A stretch of 49,422 nt of DNA from Rhodopirellula sp. (lineage in GTDB: Bacteria > Planctomycetota > Planctomycetia > Pirellulales > Pirellulaceae). The DNA is taken from the NCBI GenBank assembly GCA_002690925.1, contig NZGD01000012.1:1-49422 (forward strand), given 5' to 3'. Shown piece by piece: positions 30,328 to 39,569 of the stretch. Every line of letters starts with the position of its first letter. Within the stretch, counting starts at the first letter, position 1. The translations under genes were made by a program, and so were the position numbers. A model generated the notes under the pieces. That model searched no databases. It saw nothing but the letters and a program-made list of their open reading frames with translations, and was not told the origin of the DNA.

Positions 30328-30747
30328 TTAACCTTCGGGACCTTCTTTGGTAGTGACACTGTAGTCGCTGACTCCGCTACGGTTGCAAACGTCCATCACG
30401 CTCACGACTGGTTGAAAAGCTGTGGTTCGATCTGCTCGGATAATGACTGTCTGATTGGTTGGATTATTTGAAACAGCAGCTTCCAAAAACAACTGCAACG
30501 CACTTAGATCCGTCACCTTCCCTGCCAGGTAAAGCTCTCCCTCATTATCGATGTCGACCACAACCTCACGAGGCTTGCTTGTCATCGGCACCGCGCTCGT
30601 TGCTGTTGGAAGAACAATGTCCAACCGTCTTTCTTCCTCCTCGAACTCACTGGTGACCAGAAAGAAAATGAGCAACAGAAAAACCACATCGATAAGTGGT
30701 GTCAGACTCAAGGTGCTGGCGATGCTGGAACGTTTGATTTTGGCCAT
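30328..30747 (-). CDS. exbD: ExbD/TolR-family biopolymer transport protein
   Basis: 139 residues. A short cytoplasmic N-terminus leads into one membrane helix (about 17-36, LTPLIDVVFLLLIFFLVTS) with the essential proton-carrying aspartate at D20, followed by a periplasmic domain (EVVVDIDNEGELYL...VIIRADRTTAFQPVVSVMDVCNRSG) typical of ExbD/TolR. It starts at ATG 30747, two bases after the exbB stop, so translation is probably coupled. With ExbB it forms the proton-driven motor of TonB- or Tol-like systems. Confidence 0.95.
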   Translation of the reverse strand: MAKIKRSSIASTLSLTPLIDVVFLLLIFFLVTSEFEEEERRLDIVLPTATSAVPMTSKPREVVVDIDNEGELYLAGKVTDLSALQLFLEAAVSNNPTNQTVIIRADRTTAFQPVVSVMDVCNRSGVSDYSVTTKEGPEG

Positions 30748-30749
30748 AT

Positions 30750-31709
30750 CTAACCTGCCTTGATCCCGCTGCGTTTTTCTTTTGCCGACCTTGGTGGTGG
30801 TGGTGGCGGCGGTGTATCGGTCATGCTGCTTTGTTTTCGATCTAATGAATGGAGAACGCCATCCTCATCAAGTCTTTGCAGTCCTGCGTAAGGAGCTAGC
30901 GCTGGTGCTATTCGGAAAGCGAACTCCTCGATTTGGTGAAATAGTTTGGCTAGTCGATTCTCGAGGTAGAGGGCTAACATTGCCGCGGGGATTGCAACAA
31001 TCAGGCCCGACAGGGTTGTGACCAATGCGGTGTAAATGCCTTCGGAAAGCTGTTCGCTTCGGCTGCGGTCTGCCGTTAAAGCGGTTGATTCGTGGAAAGC
31101 TACAATCATTCCCCAGACGGTTCCAAGTAGACCCATCAGAGGGGTCGCGGCTGCAGCTAGCGTGAGCCAGCGGATTGCCGAGGCTTGCTGGTCAGCTTCT
31201 CGCTCCATCGTTTCATGGGCTGTGCGCTCAATTTCTGACAGCGGCTGCCCAGTTCTCAGTAGCATTGCTGTCACAACGCGGCCAGCGGGTGATGGGTATT
31301 CCCGGCAGCTCTGTAAGGCTATGCCGGGACTGAACCGATCAAGGGGCGTTGCCAACTCCTGGAGTTCTTTCGCAAGGTCTGCTGGTAGCATCTTCTCTGG
31401 GCGAAGGCTCATGAACTTCTCAAATGCCAATGCCACTACCATCAAACTCATGATGCCAATTGGAATCATGAAGCCTCCACCTCGTGTTACCAAGGTCAGG
31501 AGGTCAATCCCCGGGGCCTCCTCTGTGGGTACGGCCTTGGTTGCCTCAGGCTGGTCCTGCATGACCGCCTGTATTTCATCTGCATTGATTTGCGGTGATG
31601 TATCCTGTCCCAGTGACCAAGGTGTGTTGGCCCACACCGAAAGTACCAGAAGAATTGCGAGCACGAGCGAGTAGCGCGCCAGTTTGCGATCGTGGTTTTG
31701 GTGATTCAC
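30750..31709 (-). CDS. exbB: ExbB/TolQ/MotA-family proton channel protein
   Basis: 319 residues, starting with GTG 31709, which shares its last G with the TAG stop of the TPR gene (TAGTG). There is a signal-peptide-like N-terminus (about 12-34) and a roughly 40-residue acidic extracytoplasmic segment. The usual three membrane helices follow at about 77-97, 181-205 and 225-250. The helix 2/3 motifs LAAAATPLMGLLGTVWGM and TALVTTLSGLIVAIPAA are characteristic. The C-terminus carries a run of seven prolines. It partners with ExbD. The extended N-terminal version is seen in many planctomycete and Bacteroidetes copies. Confidence 0.95.
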   Translation of the reverse strand: MNHQNHDRKLARYSLVLAILLVLSVWANTPWSLGQDTSPQINADEIQAVMQDQPEATKAVPTEEAPGIDLLTLVTRGGGFMIPIGIMSLMVVALAFEKFMSLRPEKMLPADLAKELQELATPLDRFSPGIALQSCREYPSPAGRVVTAMLLRTGQPLSEIERTAHETMEREADQQASAIRWLTLAAAATPLMGLLGTVWGMIVAFHESTALTADRSRSEQLSEGIYTALVTTLSGLIVAIPAAMLALYLENRLAKLFHQIEEFAFRIAPALAPYAGLQRLDEDGVLHSLDRKQSSMTDTPPPPPPPRSAKEKRSGIKAG

Positions 31710-34700
31710 TATTTCAATTTCTCCAAGCGGTCGCGTGACTTGGCAGCCAATTCGTGATTTGGATGTTTTTCCAACACATATTGGTAAAAACCTGTTGCGT
31801 AATTTTTCGCTTTATCTTTTGCGTTGTCCGTTTTTGCTTCCTGAAGAAGAAGATCGCTGCATCTCCCTGCTTCGAAACCACTCTTGGCTTGCCAATTCTT
31901 AATGTCTTCAGGCGCTTGGTCCGAACCAAACCCGTACATCACACGCTGGAATTCAGGGATCGCTTTGTCGTACTCTCGATTTGAAAAATAGATTTCACCC
32001 ATCATGAAACGGGCCCTTGCGGCAGTGGAATTCCGATAGTTGTTAGCGACCTCTTGATAAAATTCGAGTGCTTTTTCCGTTTTCTCAAGTTGTTGATATG
32101 CGAAACCAGTTTCGTAGAAAATCTGCGGCAGGTACTCAGAGGAAGGAAAACGTTTTCTCAGAGCGTTGTACCATTCGATCGCAGTTTGCCATTTTTTCAA
32201 CTGTGCCGCACTTTGGCCTCCATGAAGAAAAACAAGTTCACGCACCTGACGTTCCGATTTATTCAGAAGATTTTTTGCAGTTTCGTTGCGCGACTCGATA
32301 CCTGCTCTTGCCGCCTCATATCCAGCGAGAGCTGTTTGATATTCGGAACGCTTGAAGCGACATTCCGCGATCATTGTTTTTGCGTCAAAAACAAGTTCGC
32401 CCTGCGGATAGTCATTGGCCATTTTGCTGAATGACTGCTCTGACGCTACGTAATTCTCTGTTTTGAACATCGACCAGCCGAGTCGATAGTGTGCTTTCTC
32501 CGCAAGGGCGTTATCCTTCGCTGTTGCACAAACCAGCTTGAACTGCTCGGCCGCGTCCTGCCAACGACGTTTTGAATAGGCCTTCTGCCCCAGGAAGTAT
32601 GCGGAATCCGCAACCAGTGGCGAGGTGGGATATTCCTTGACCAATTGGTTGAAGTAATTGATCGCCGCCGGATCATTACCGCTTTCCTGCAGTGACCAAC
32701 CAAGTTCATAGAGCACGGCGTCCATGGATGGGTAATCAGGAACCTCGCGCGTCAGCGTTTCAAGTTTTGCAGCAGCTTTGTCTGATTGCTTGTTTTTTTG
32801 ATCGATGAGCGCAGCTTCATAAAGCGCGTGGCCCAAGCTGAGTCCGCTGGGTTTGGTGCGCAGGAACGTTGCCAAATCCTCTGCTGCTTCTGAATCCTGC
32901 CCCATGTTGCGTCTGGCAATTCCGCGAGCGAGCATGGCTTCACCCTCAAGCGGATGTTTCGGGTGTTTCTCGAGCATCTCGGTCAGAGGTTTAACTGCTG
33001 CCCTAAAATTCTGGGTTTGCATCAACGCATTCCCCTTTCCATACAGAGCATAGGGAAGAAGCTCTTGGCTTGATTCTCCATTGATCACTTGATCATACAA
33101 TTCGATCGCTTCCTGATACCGTTGTTTCGTATTGGCCAATTGTGCAAGTTGGTACTTGGCCTGGGCGACCATCGCTGGATTTTTTCCGCGTTTGATAACT
33201 CGTTGCCAATCCTTCGTGGCGTTGCCAGTGTCGCCAGATGCAGCTCTGCTCTGTCCTGATAGCAGCAGTGTTTCGTCTGCCCGAGCCCAGTTGGAATCGG
33301 CGGCAATGCTTGCCTGAAAGGCATTTGCAGCCTGTTTATCGTCTCCTGTTTTTCGGAACGCTTGCCCAATCAATAGATGAGCCTCGGCTTTCTGTCCTGG
33401 CTCTGGGAGGTTTTCCAGTTCAGACTTGAGGATGCGTGTGACATCCTGAAACCGTTCGGCTGTAATCAAAGCCGATCCGGCTCTGAGCACCCAGATGGGG
33501 CGCTGCATGTTGTCGTTGCGGGTTGACTCTAACAGATGGATGTAGGTGTCAGCAGCCGCTGAATTCTGTTTGGTCAGTAGCTGGCTCTCGGCTGCCACGA
33601 ACTTGATATCTGGCACGAGTACATCGTTGGGAAATCGCTTGATGAACTCGAGTGAAAGGGTTAAGGCCTTTCTCGGATTCTGAATTTGCAATGCGGAAAA
33701 CGCAGCGTTGTAGAGAGCTCTGGATGCTAAAGGACTATCAACGTTCTCTCGATAGATTTGTTCAAACATCGTCATCGATTCATCCAGCGTCTGCGGATTC
33801 ATCGATAACGATTCAGCGAGGTCGAGTCGCAGATCTACTGCAAACGGACCTGCGGCACCACGTTGGATTTGTTCACGTGCGATGCGAGCCGCCTCTGCCG
33901 AACGCTGTTTTTTGAGTTCAATTCTGCACAACCAGTGTGCAGCTTCCGTGGCAGCAGTCCGATTGTTTTGCTTCAGTACCCGACGGAAGCGTTTGGCAGC
34001 TTCATCAACGTTGCCACTACGATATGTGCTCTGAGCTGAAGCCAAGATGGCCGCACTGGCATAACTTGACTTGGGGTATTCCGCAAGTAAACGGTCATAT
34101 TTCTTCGCTGCTTCTGCGGGTGCTTTGGCCTGAACATGTGCGAAGGCTTGCCGGAATAGTGCATACGCACGGTCGTCAGGTTCCTGCGTTGAATTTATGG
34201 CGGCGCTGAACGTGTCGATGGCGGTAACATAGTCTTTCTGCATGATCAGCATGTCACCCATTCGCAGCAGCACATCGGTGATCAGTTCTGCGCGATCACA
34301 ATCTTTCAGTAGTTGTCTGAATGAAATGAGTGCTTGATCAAATTGCTTCAGCTCTTCGTATGCGACTCCTCTAGCATATAAAGCATCGCACTTTAGTTGT
34401 GACGCCTTGGCATTTGGCATTGTCAGCATGCGATCGTAGTAGCCGATGGCCTGTTGGCTGTTACCCATCCCGTAAGCAGCTTCGCCGCTGTAGAACAATG
34501 CACGGTCCATGAATCGGGTTTTCGGTGACTCCTTCAGGAGTCGTTGGAACGCGTCGAGTGCGAGCTTTAGTTTTGCTTGATCTCTCTGCTTACCCTCTCC
34601 CGATGCGATGTAATTACACCAACCAAAGTTGGCGAGTGATTCTTCTCTCAACTCGTATGTTGGTTTTTGCAACGCCTTGCCGAATGCTTTCGCTGCAGCT

Positions 34701-35023
34701 ACGTAATCGGGCATCTCTTGCTGCATGTAGCAAACACCCAGGTAGTGAGCGGCATCTGCGACCATGGGATGTTTTGGATACTTGGTCAAAAACGACTGCC
34801 AGCCATCAATTGCCAAGTCGATTGCGCCACCAGTTTGGAAATTCGCTGCGTCAGCATAAGCCGCCATCGCGGCTTCGCTGTTCGCATCTTGAGCCTGAAC
34901 GTGCGACATTTCAAGCGAAAGATGAAGGCATAGCACAAAACAGAAAATCGCCGAGCGAGACCAGACGCTCTGCGTTGTCTGCGCTATGAAAGGCCAGGTG
35001 ATCGGAGCCAACTGCTTATTCAC
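31709..35023 (-). CDS. Large periplasmic tetratricopeptide repeat (TPR) protein
   Basis: About 1104 residues from GTG 35023, which has GGGAG 7 bases upstream; ATG 35092 in the same frame would add 23 residues and is less likely. An N-terminal hydrophobic segment (about 26-37) with a VQA-type cleavage site near residue 44 indicates export. Almost the whole mature protein consists of TPR units of 34-37 residues (for example YPKHPMVADAAHYLGVCY, YPTSPLVADSAYFLGQKAY, FPSSEYLPQIFYETGFAY). The arrangement resembles BamD- and CpoB/YbgF-like repeats. It heads the operon with exbB, exbD and the toroid protein, which suggests a periplasmic scaffold for that machine. No catalytic motif is seen. Confidence 0.9.
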   Translation of the reverse strand: MNKQLAPITWPFIAQTTQSVWSRSAIFCFVLCLHLSLEMSHVQAQDANSEAAMAAYADAANFQTGGAIDLAIDGWQSFLTKYPKHPMVADAAHYLGVCYMQQEMPDYVAAAKAFGKALQKPTYELREESLANFGWCNYIASGEGKQRDQAKLKLALDAFQRLLKESPKTRFMDRALFYSGEAAYGMGNSQQAIGYYDRMLTMPNAKASQLKCDALYARGVAYEELKQFDQALISFRQLLKDCDRAELITDVLLRMGDMLIMQKDYVTAIDTFSAAINSTQEPDDRAYALFRQAFAHVQAKAPAEAAKKYDRLLAEYPKSSYASAAILASAQSTYRSGNVDEAAKRFRRVLKQNNRTAATEAAHWLCRIELKKQRSAEAARIAREQIQRGAAGPFAVDLRLDLAESLSMNPQTLDESMTMFEQIYRENVDSPLASRALYNAAFSALQIQNPRKALTLSLEFIKRFPNDVLVPDIKFVAAESQLLTKQNSAAADTYIHLLESTRNDNMQRPIWVLRAGSALITAERFQDVTRILKSELENLPEPGQKAEAHLLIGQAFRKTGDDKQAANAFQASIAADSNWARADETLLLSGQSRAASGDTGNATKDWQRVIKRGKNPAMVAQAKYQLAQLANTKQRYQEAIELYDQVINGESSQELLPYALYGKGNALMQTQNFRAAVKPLTEMLEKHPKHPLEGEAMLARGIARRNMGQDSEAAEDLATFLRTKPSGLSLGHALYEAALIDQKNKQSDKAAAKLETLTREVPDYPSMDAVLYELGWSLQESGNDPAAINYFNQLVKEYPTSPLVADSAYFLGQKAYSKRRWQDAAEQFKLVCATAKDNALAEKAHYRLGWSMFKTENYVASEQSFSKMANDYPQGELVFDAKTMIAECRFKRSEYQTALAGYEAARAGIESRNETAKNLLNKSERQVRELVFLHGGQSAAQLKKWQTAIEWYNALRKRFPSSEYLPQIFYETGFAYQQLEKTEKALEFYQEVANNYRNSTAARARFMMGEIYFSNREYDKAIPEFQRVMYGFGSDQAPEDIKNWQAKSGFEAGRCSDLLLQEAKTDNAKDKAKNYATGFYQYVLEKHPNHELAAKSRDRLEKLK

Positions 35024-35445
35024 TAACCTGCTCCCATGCAAACAGTGACGAATTTCAGATTGCCCGCTCGAGGGCTGAGAAGAGAACTCCACGTCCCTAT
35101 TTTAGCGGTACATTGGGAAAGTCGATAGTTCGTCGGATAAGTTACCTGTTCGGAAAACTCACTAGTTGGCGTGATTTGCCCAGTCCCACCAGCTCGAAAT
35201 CAGATTTTCCCCGTTCTGGACGAACCGCCGGCCGATTTACAACGTAACCGGAAGACCAGCCAAGCTTTATCTTTGTAGTTCTGTCGGCTACAAATCTTAC
35301 CCGACGGGCTCGCATGACTCACGTAAGTGTCTGTTTGGATCAGATCGTTTGTTGCGAGTGCCGCGTGACCGGTCAGCGATTTTTTAAAGTCAGTGCGGTA
35401 TTTTCTGCTCTCTGAGCATCCGTTTACTCCCCGAGTACCCGAATC
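35024..35445 (+). other. Divergent intergenic region between the TPR operon and the epimerase gene
   Basis: 422 bases upstream of two divergently transcribed genes. It should contain both promoters, but I see no convincing -35/-10 pair, operator or RNA structure. A 254-residue frame on the - strand across 35200-35961 is a shadow of the epimerase gene. Confidence 0.5.
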
Positions 35446-36438
35446 GTGAATTCTTCCGCAAACTGCTTGATTACTGGAGGTGCTGGCTTCATTGGTTCTC
35501 ACCTGACCGAGAAACTGCTTGAGCAGGGGCATCGAGTGATTGTGGTCGATGATTTGTCCACCGGGCAAGCAGACAACTTGGCTGCAGTCATGGGGCACGA
35601 GAGACTGGAATATATACAGGGCACTGTTGAAGACGAAGCTCTCGTCAGTGACGTCGTGGGGCGGGCGGACCGCGTTTACCATCTCGCCGCTGCGGTCGGC
35701 GTCGCACTCATAGCGAAACAGCCTATCCAGACCATCGAGCGTAATATTTATCCAACGCAATTGGTTCTGGATCGTCTTGGAAAACGGGCAGCCAAAGGAG
35801 ACTACGTACCAACTTTCATTGCCAGTACGAGTGAAGTTTACGGCAAGAATCCTAAGGGGACGTGGATGGAGGAAGACGATCTTGTGTTCGGTGCCACGAC
35901 GCGACCTCGATGGAGTTATGGTGTCTCCAAGGCAATCGACGAGTTTCTTGCCCTTGCACACAATAAAGACTACGGATTACCCGTCGTTGTAGGACGCTTT
36001 TTTAATGTCGTAGGACCACGTCAAACAGGTGCTTATGGCATGGTATTGCCGCGGTTTGTCGAAGCCGCAATCCGTGGTGATTCGCTAATTGTGCACGATG
36101 ATGGAGCACAGGTTCGCTGTTTCGCACATGTGGATGACGTGATTTCTGCAGTTGTGAAACTTGTTGACACTCCAACGGCTGCCGGACGTGTTTACAACAT
36201 TGGCAGTGATGTTCCCGTGTCAATTCTCGAGTTGGCTGAACGCGTGATCGCACGAGTCAATCCAGCTGCGAAAGTAGAGTTCACTAGTTACGCAGAAGCG
36301 TACGACGAATCGTTCGAAGATATCCGCAGACGCGTGCCAGTTTTGGATCGGATTCGTGATGCGATTGCGTATCAGCCCCACCATGATCTGGACGCCATCA
36401 TCGACTCTGTTGCTGAGTATCAAAGGGCGGCAACTTAG
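35446..36438 (+). CDS. NAD-dependent sugar-nucleotide epimerase/dehydratase
   Basis: 330 residues from a GTG start. Extended SDR fold: the NAD-binding motif GGAGFIG is near residue 11, DDLST follows strand 2, HLAAAVGV matches the substrate-side loop, the catalytic serine/threonine lies in IASTSEVYG, and YGVSK gives the YxxxK pair. GRFFNVVGPRQ and DDGAQVRCFAHVDDV are family hallmarks of UDP-glucose 4-epimerase, GDP-mannose 4,6-dehydratase and UDP-glucuronate decarboxylase relatives. The exact sugar cannot be assigned. It probably supplies activated sugars for surface polysaccharide. It stands alone, converging on the DUF1844 gene. Confidence 0.93.
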   Translation: MNSSANCLITGGAGFIGSHLTEKLLEQGHRVIVVDDLSTGQADNLAAVMGHERLEYIQGTVEDEALVSDVVGRADRVYHLAAAVGVALIAKQPIQTIERNIYPTQLVLDRLGKRAAKGDYVPTFIASTSEVYGKNPKGTWMEEDDLVFGATTRPRWSYGVSKAIDEFLALAHNKDYGLPVVVGRFFNVVGPRQTGAYGMVLPRFVEAAIRGDSLIVHDDGAQVRCFAHVDDVISAVVKLVDTPTAAGRVYNIGSDVPVSILELAERVIARVNPAAKVEFTSYAEAYDESFEDIRRRVPVLDRIRDAIAYQPHHDLDAIIDSVAEYQRAAT

Positions 36439-36667
36439 AAGCTAGCGGCGTTTGTGGTAACAGAGGCAGTAAGTAGGTTCCTGTTTTTCATGCCCTGACG
36501 CTGCAAGTGAATGCTGATCTGCCAAAACGTATCAGTCGAGATTGAGCAGATGTCTGGACAATCAAACTTGTTTTTCTTGTGAAAGGGAAAGCTTGTTGCT
36601 ATCAGTCTGCCGTTGATTTGGGGGATTATGCGCTCGTTCAGCACTGGTGGCGTTGACCCCAAAAGTG

Positions 36668-36684
36668 ATGATCTCGACGATCAT
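36668..36684 (-). terminator. Possible terminator hairpin at the end of the DUF1844 gene
   Basis: ATGATC and GATCAT pair (6 bp, 5-base loop) over the DUF1844 stop codon. On the - strand this is followed by CACTTTTGGGG. The stem is short and the T stretch weak. Confidence 0.3.
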
Positions 36685-37118
36685 GTGTCTCGTGTGTCAA
36701 CGTACATCATCCTCAGAGCGTGCAAAGCTTCATTCAGCATGGCTGCTTCTTGCTCATCGAGGTTGCCCTTGGTTTTTGACTCCAGCATTTCCAAGGTATC
36801 GATGTAATGCTTAGCAAACGGCTTGTTTACTTTGGCTTCGCCTGTGTTGGGGTCAGGCATTTGGCCAAGCATCCCCATCGCTTGAGTGAAGAGCATGGTG
36901 ACCAAGACCGAAAAGGATGCCGGCGGGGGGGCGGGCATGCTGTTTTCCGAAGACTCATTGGTTGAGTCGCTTACATCGGAAGGTTCTTGGTCGCTACTTT
37001 TGGTCGTCTGTGATTCGCCTTCTGCATCGGCATTCGTGCTGTTTTCCATGCCCACTTGATCAGTCCCATCATTTTCGCTGTTACTTGCTTCGTCGTCGAT
37101 TTTATCGCGGTCGCTCAT
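36681..37118 (-). CDS. DUF1844 family protein
   Basis: 145 residues. The first 60 are acidic and Ser/Asn/Glu-rich, low-complexity. The conserved DUF1844 core follows (about 65-145): FSVLVTMLFTQAMGMLGQ, then DPNTGEAKVNKPFAKHYID, and LNEALHALRMMYV at the C-terminus. No signal peptide is seen. Function of the family is unknown. The ATG at 37118 has GGAG 7 bases upstream. It lies 251 bases downstream of pyrG on the same strand, with a perfect hairpin between them. Confidence 0.92.
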   Translation of the reverse strand: MSDRDKIDDEASNSENDGTDQVGMENSTNADAEGESQTTKSSDQEPSDVSDSTNESSENSMPAPPPASFSVLVTMLFTQAMGMLGQMPDPNTGEAKVNKPFAKHYIDTLEMLESKTKGNLDEQEAAMLNEALHALRMMYVDTRDT

Positions 37119-37183
37119 CTTATCTCTCCGATTTGAAGGTGGCGAAAATATTTAGTAAGGCTGTTTCGTGCATTTGGGGACTT

Positions 37184-37205
37184 AACGATGCTAAGTAGCA
37201 TCGTT
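37184..37205. terminator. Perfect 9-bp hairpin between pyrG and DUF1844
   Basis: AACGATGCT, 4-base loop AAGT, then AGCATCGTT. It lies 165 bases after the pyrG stop and 66 bases before the DUF1844 start (both - strand). No T run follows on either strand, so it may be an RNA structure or a protein-binding palindrome rather than a terminator. Confidence 0.4.
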
Positions 37206-37369
37206 GTGAGTCTCTGGTTTTGGCAAGTGGTGTATTAATGAGAGCCGTTGGCTTGGCGATATCCTATGACCACGATGCTCAGCGTTTCCAGACCGCACTA
37301 GTTGTTCTTGGCAGCTTGTGCTTGGTCCTAGGGATTTCGATGCCACTAGGTTCGCTTGAAGTTTGTGTT

Positions 37370-39019
37370 TCAGCGTGGTTGTGGCGCAGGCGTGGTCTGG
37401 TCGCTGGTTTGACGTTCAGAACGTCGTTCTACAGCAGCGCCAACGAAACCTGAAAACAGCGGGTGAGACTTGAGCGGTTTGCTCTTGAATTCGGGGTGGA
37501 ATTGAACAGCTACAAACCAGGGATGGTCTGGGACCTCGACGATTTCGACCAAGCCGCCGTTGGGACTTGTGCCTGTGAATCGCAAGCCATTCGCCTCAAA
37601 TTGCTGGCGATACTGATTGTTGAATTCGTACCGGTGGCGATGTCGCTCATCAATGTTCTCGGCATCGTACGCCTGGCCAGAGATGCTGTTGGCATCCAGT
37701 ACCGTGGGTTGGGTCCCCAGTCTCATTGTGCCACCCATTTGCGTCACATTCTGCTGTTCATCAAGCAAGCAGATCACTGGGTGTTCCGTGTCTTTGTCGA
37801 ATTCGCTTGAGTGTGCACCCTCGAGCCCGACTACTTGTCGTCCATATTCAATTACTGCGCACTGCATACCGAGACAGATACCAAAGAAGGGAATCCCTCG
37901 TTCACGGGCAAAGCGAATGGCTTGGACCTTTCCTTCAATACCACGCTCACCGAAACCACCGGGCACAAGCACTCCGTGATAGCCACTAAGTAATCGTTCC
38001 GCTCCTTCACGTTCAATGTCGGCGCTTTGAATCCGGCCGATTCGAATCTGGGTTTGGTGATGCATGCCTGCATGATCAATGGCTTCATAAATCGATTTGT
38101 AGGCATCTTTATGTTCCGCGTACTTACCAACGACGGCGATTGAAATTTCATGCCTTGGATTACGTAAGCCATGCAGCAGGTCTGTCCATGGTGTGATGTC
38201 GAGATCTTGTGCGGTCACCAAGCCCAGTTTTTTAACGATTAGTTCGTCGAGCTTATTTTCAACCAGCGACAAAGGCACTTCGTAAATCGAAAAGTCCTTG
38301 TCTTTTTCCTCGATTACGGCCTCGCTTGGCACATTACAGAAAAGCGCAATCTTCTCGCGATCTTCCCGACTGATAGAGTGCTCACAGCGGCATACTAAAA
38401 CATCAGGCTGAATACCGATCTCACGTAATTGTCCGACAGAGTGTTGTGTCGGCTTGGTTTTCAGTTCATCCGCTGCCTTCAAATAAGGAACCAGCGTCAA
38501 GTGCATATATAAGCAATTTTCACGACCGACATCGAGTGAAAATTGGCGGATTGCCTCGAGGAATGGCAGACTTTCTATGTCACCTACCGTGCCACCTATT
38601 TCAGTGATCACGACATCCACGTCATCCCCGCCCATCCGCTTAATCACCGATTTGATTTCATTGGTGATATGCGGAATCACTTGGACCGTCTTGCCGAGGA
38701 ACTGACCCTTACGCTCTTTCTCGATGACGGACAGATAAATCTGCCCTGTCGTATAGTTGCAGTCCCGGGTGAGCGCACCGGAGGTGAAACGCTCGTAGTG
38801 CCCGAGGTCGAGATCCGTTTCACTACCGTCATCGAGCACGTAAACTTCGCCGTGCTGGTAAGGACTCATGGTCCCCGGATCGACATTGATATACGGATCC
38901 AGTTTCTGCATCCGCACTCGGAGGCCACGCTGTTCCAACAACATCCCGATCGATGCGCTCGTCAAGCCTTTGCCAAGGGAACTGACCACGCCGCCGGTTA
39001 CAAAAATATGTTTCGTCAT
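37370..39019 (-). CDS. pyrG: CTP synthase
   Basis: 549 residues, the usual length. Catalyses ATP- and glutamine-dependent amination of UTP to CTP. The N-terminal synthetase domain begins [19 protein letters not shown], with the nucleotide-binding loop and the [21 protein letters not shown] and [14 protein letters not shown] motifs. The C-terminal class I glutamine amidotransferase domain has the nucleophile C382 in GICLGMQ, and H508 and E510 in VQFHPE. The C-terminal 25 residues are a polar, Pro/Gln-rich tail. It is transcribed alone or ahead of DUF1844. The leader contains an 8-bp hairpin just after a run of six G (see findings). Confidence 0.98.
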   Translation of the reverse strand: MTKHIFVTGGVVSSLGKGLTSASIGMLLEQRGLRVRMQKLDPYINVDPGTMSPYQHGEVYVLDDGSETDLDLGHYERFTSGALTRDCNYTTGQIYLSVIEKERKGQFLGKTVQVIPHITNEIKSVIKRMGGDDVDVVITEIGGTVGDIESLPFLEAIRQFSLDVGRENCLYMHLTLVPYLKAADELKTKPTQHSVGQLREIGIQPDVLVCRCEHSISREDREKIALFCNVPSEAVIEEKDKDFSIYEVPLSLVENKLDELIVKKLGLVTAQDLDITPWTDLLHGLRNPRHEISIAVVGKYAEHKDAYKSIYEAIDHAGMHHQTQIRIGRIQSADIEREGAERLLSGYHGVLVPGGFGERGIEGKVQAIRFARERGIPFFGICLGMQCAVIEYGRQVVGLEGAHSSEFDKDTEHPVICLLDEQQNVTQMGGTMRLGTQPTVLDANSISGQAYDAENIDERHRHRYEFNNQYRQQFEANGLRFTGTSPNGGLVEIVEVPDHPWFVAVQFHPEFKSKPLKSHPLFSGFVGAAVERRSERQTSDQTTPAPQPR

Positions 39020-39067
39020 GGAGTGGGATCATACCACGATTCCATGATTTCGGAAGCGTCTGCAAGA

Positions 39068-39091
39068 CACTCTTTCGGAAACTAAAGAGTG
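39068..39091 (-). promoter_or_regulatory. Hairpin in the pyrG leader
   Basis: CACTCTTT and AAAGAGTG form an 8-bp stem with an 8-base loop, about 50 bases before the pyrG ATG. On the - strand a GGGGGG run stands immediately upstream. Regulatory function is inferred only. Confidence 0.35.
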
Positions 39092-39569
39092 ACCCCCCAA
39101 AATATCCATGCATTCTCGGTTTTAGGGCTCAGAAGGCTTCTGGAATTAAGTTCGAACACCTCAGTCGTGCTGCTTTTTCTCCCCAGTAACCTAACTTTTG
39201 GCCAATATGTGGCAGGTGATATCCATTACCATAGTTTATCCTTTGGAATCAGGGCGCGAAGAGAAAGCCAGTAGCAGTAACGTACGAACAGGCATGATGG
39301 AGTAAGAAATAAGAGAACAACGCAGGACAAAGATCGCTTGATGAGGAGCACCAGTGAGTGGATGCTGGTTTTCCTTGCGGTACCTCCGTTTCGTTTGGGA
39401 GAGATTTGCTGGGCGTGGCCAGATGAGTGTTTAGGAAATCGCCACACGCAGGCTCAAACCCAAATCCTTCGACCAGTCTCTCGAATTTTTGTATAGATGC
39501 AGGCTCTTCCGTGTGCAGTCCCGTCAGCACTATAAAACGAGAAGGCGTTTTCTTCTGGGTATCACGTTC
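39092..39569 (+). other. Intergenic region between pyrG and the DUF1800 operon
   Basis: About 480 bases that probably hold the divergent promoters. Short frames of 60-90 codons on both strands have no start signals or recognisable similarity, and I do not call them. No clear repeat or RNA element is seen. Confidence 0.5.

Noticed and set aside
31036..31674. 212-codon + strand frame opposite exbB
   Set aside because: Antisense shadow of exbB, with no independent signal.
35200..35961. 254-codon open frame on the - strand
   Set aside because: It overlaps the N-terminal half of the epimerase gene, has no recognisable domain, and its frame is explained by the codon bias of the real gene.
37220..37453. 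Hydrophobic 77-codon + strand frame near the end of pyrG
   Set aside because: It overlaps the pyrG C-terminus, and the hydrophobic stretch could be chance; no ribosome binding site was convincing.
38543..39085. 180-codon + strand frame opposite pyrG
   Set aside because: It lies wholly over the conserved synthetase domain of CTP synthase.
39249..39530. 93-codon - strand frame in the gap upstream of the DUF3352-like gene
   Set aside because: Low-complexity translation without a domain, start signal or plausible context.
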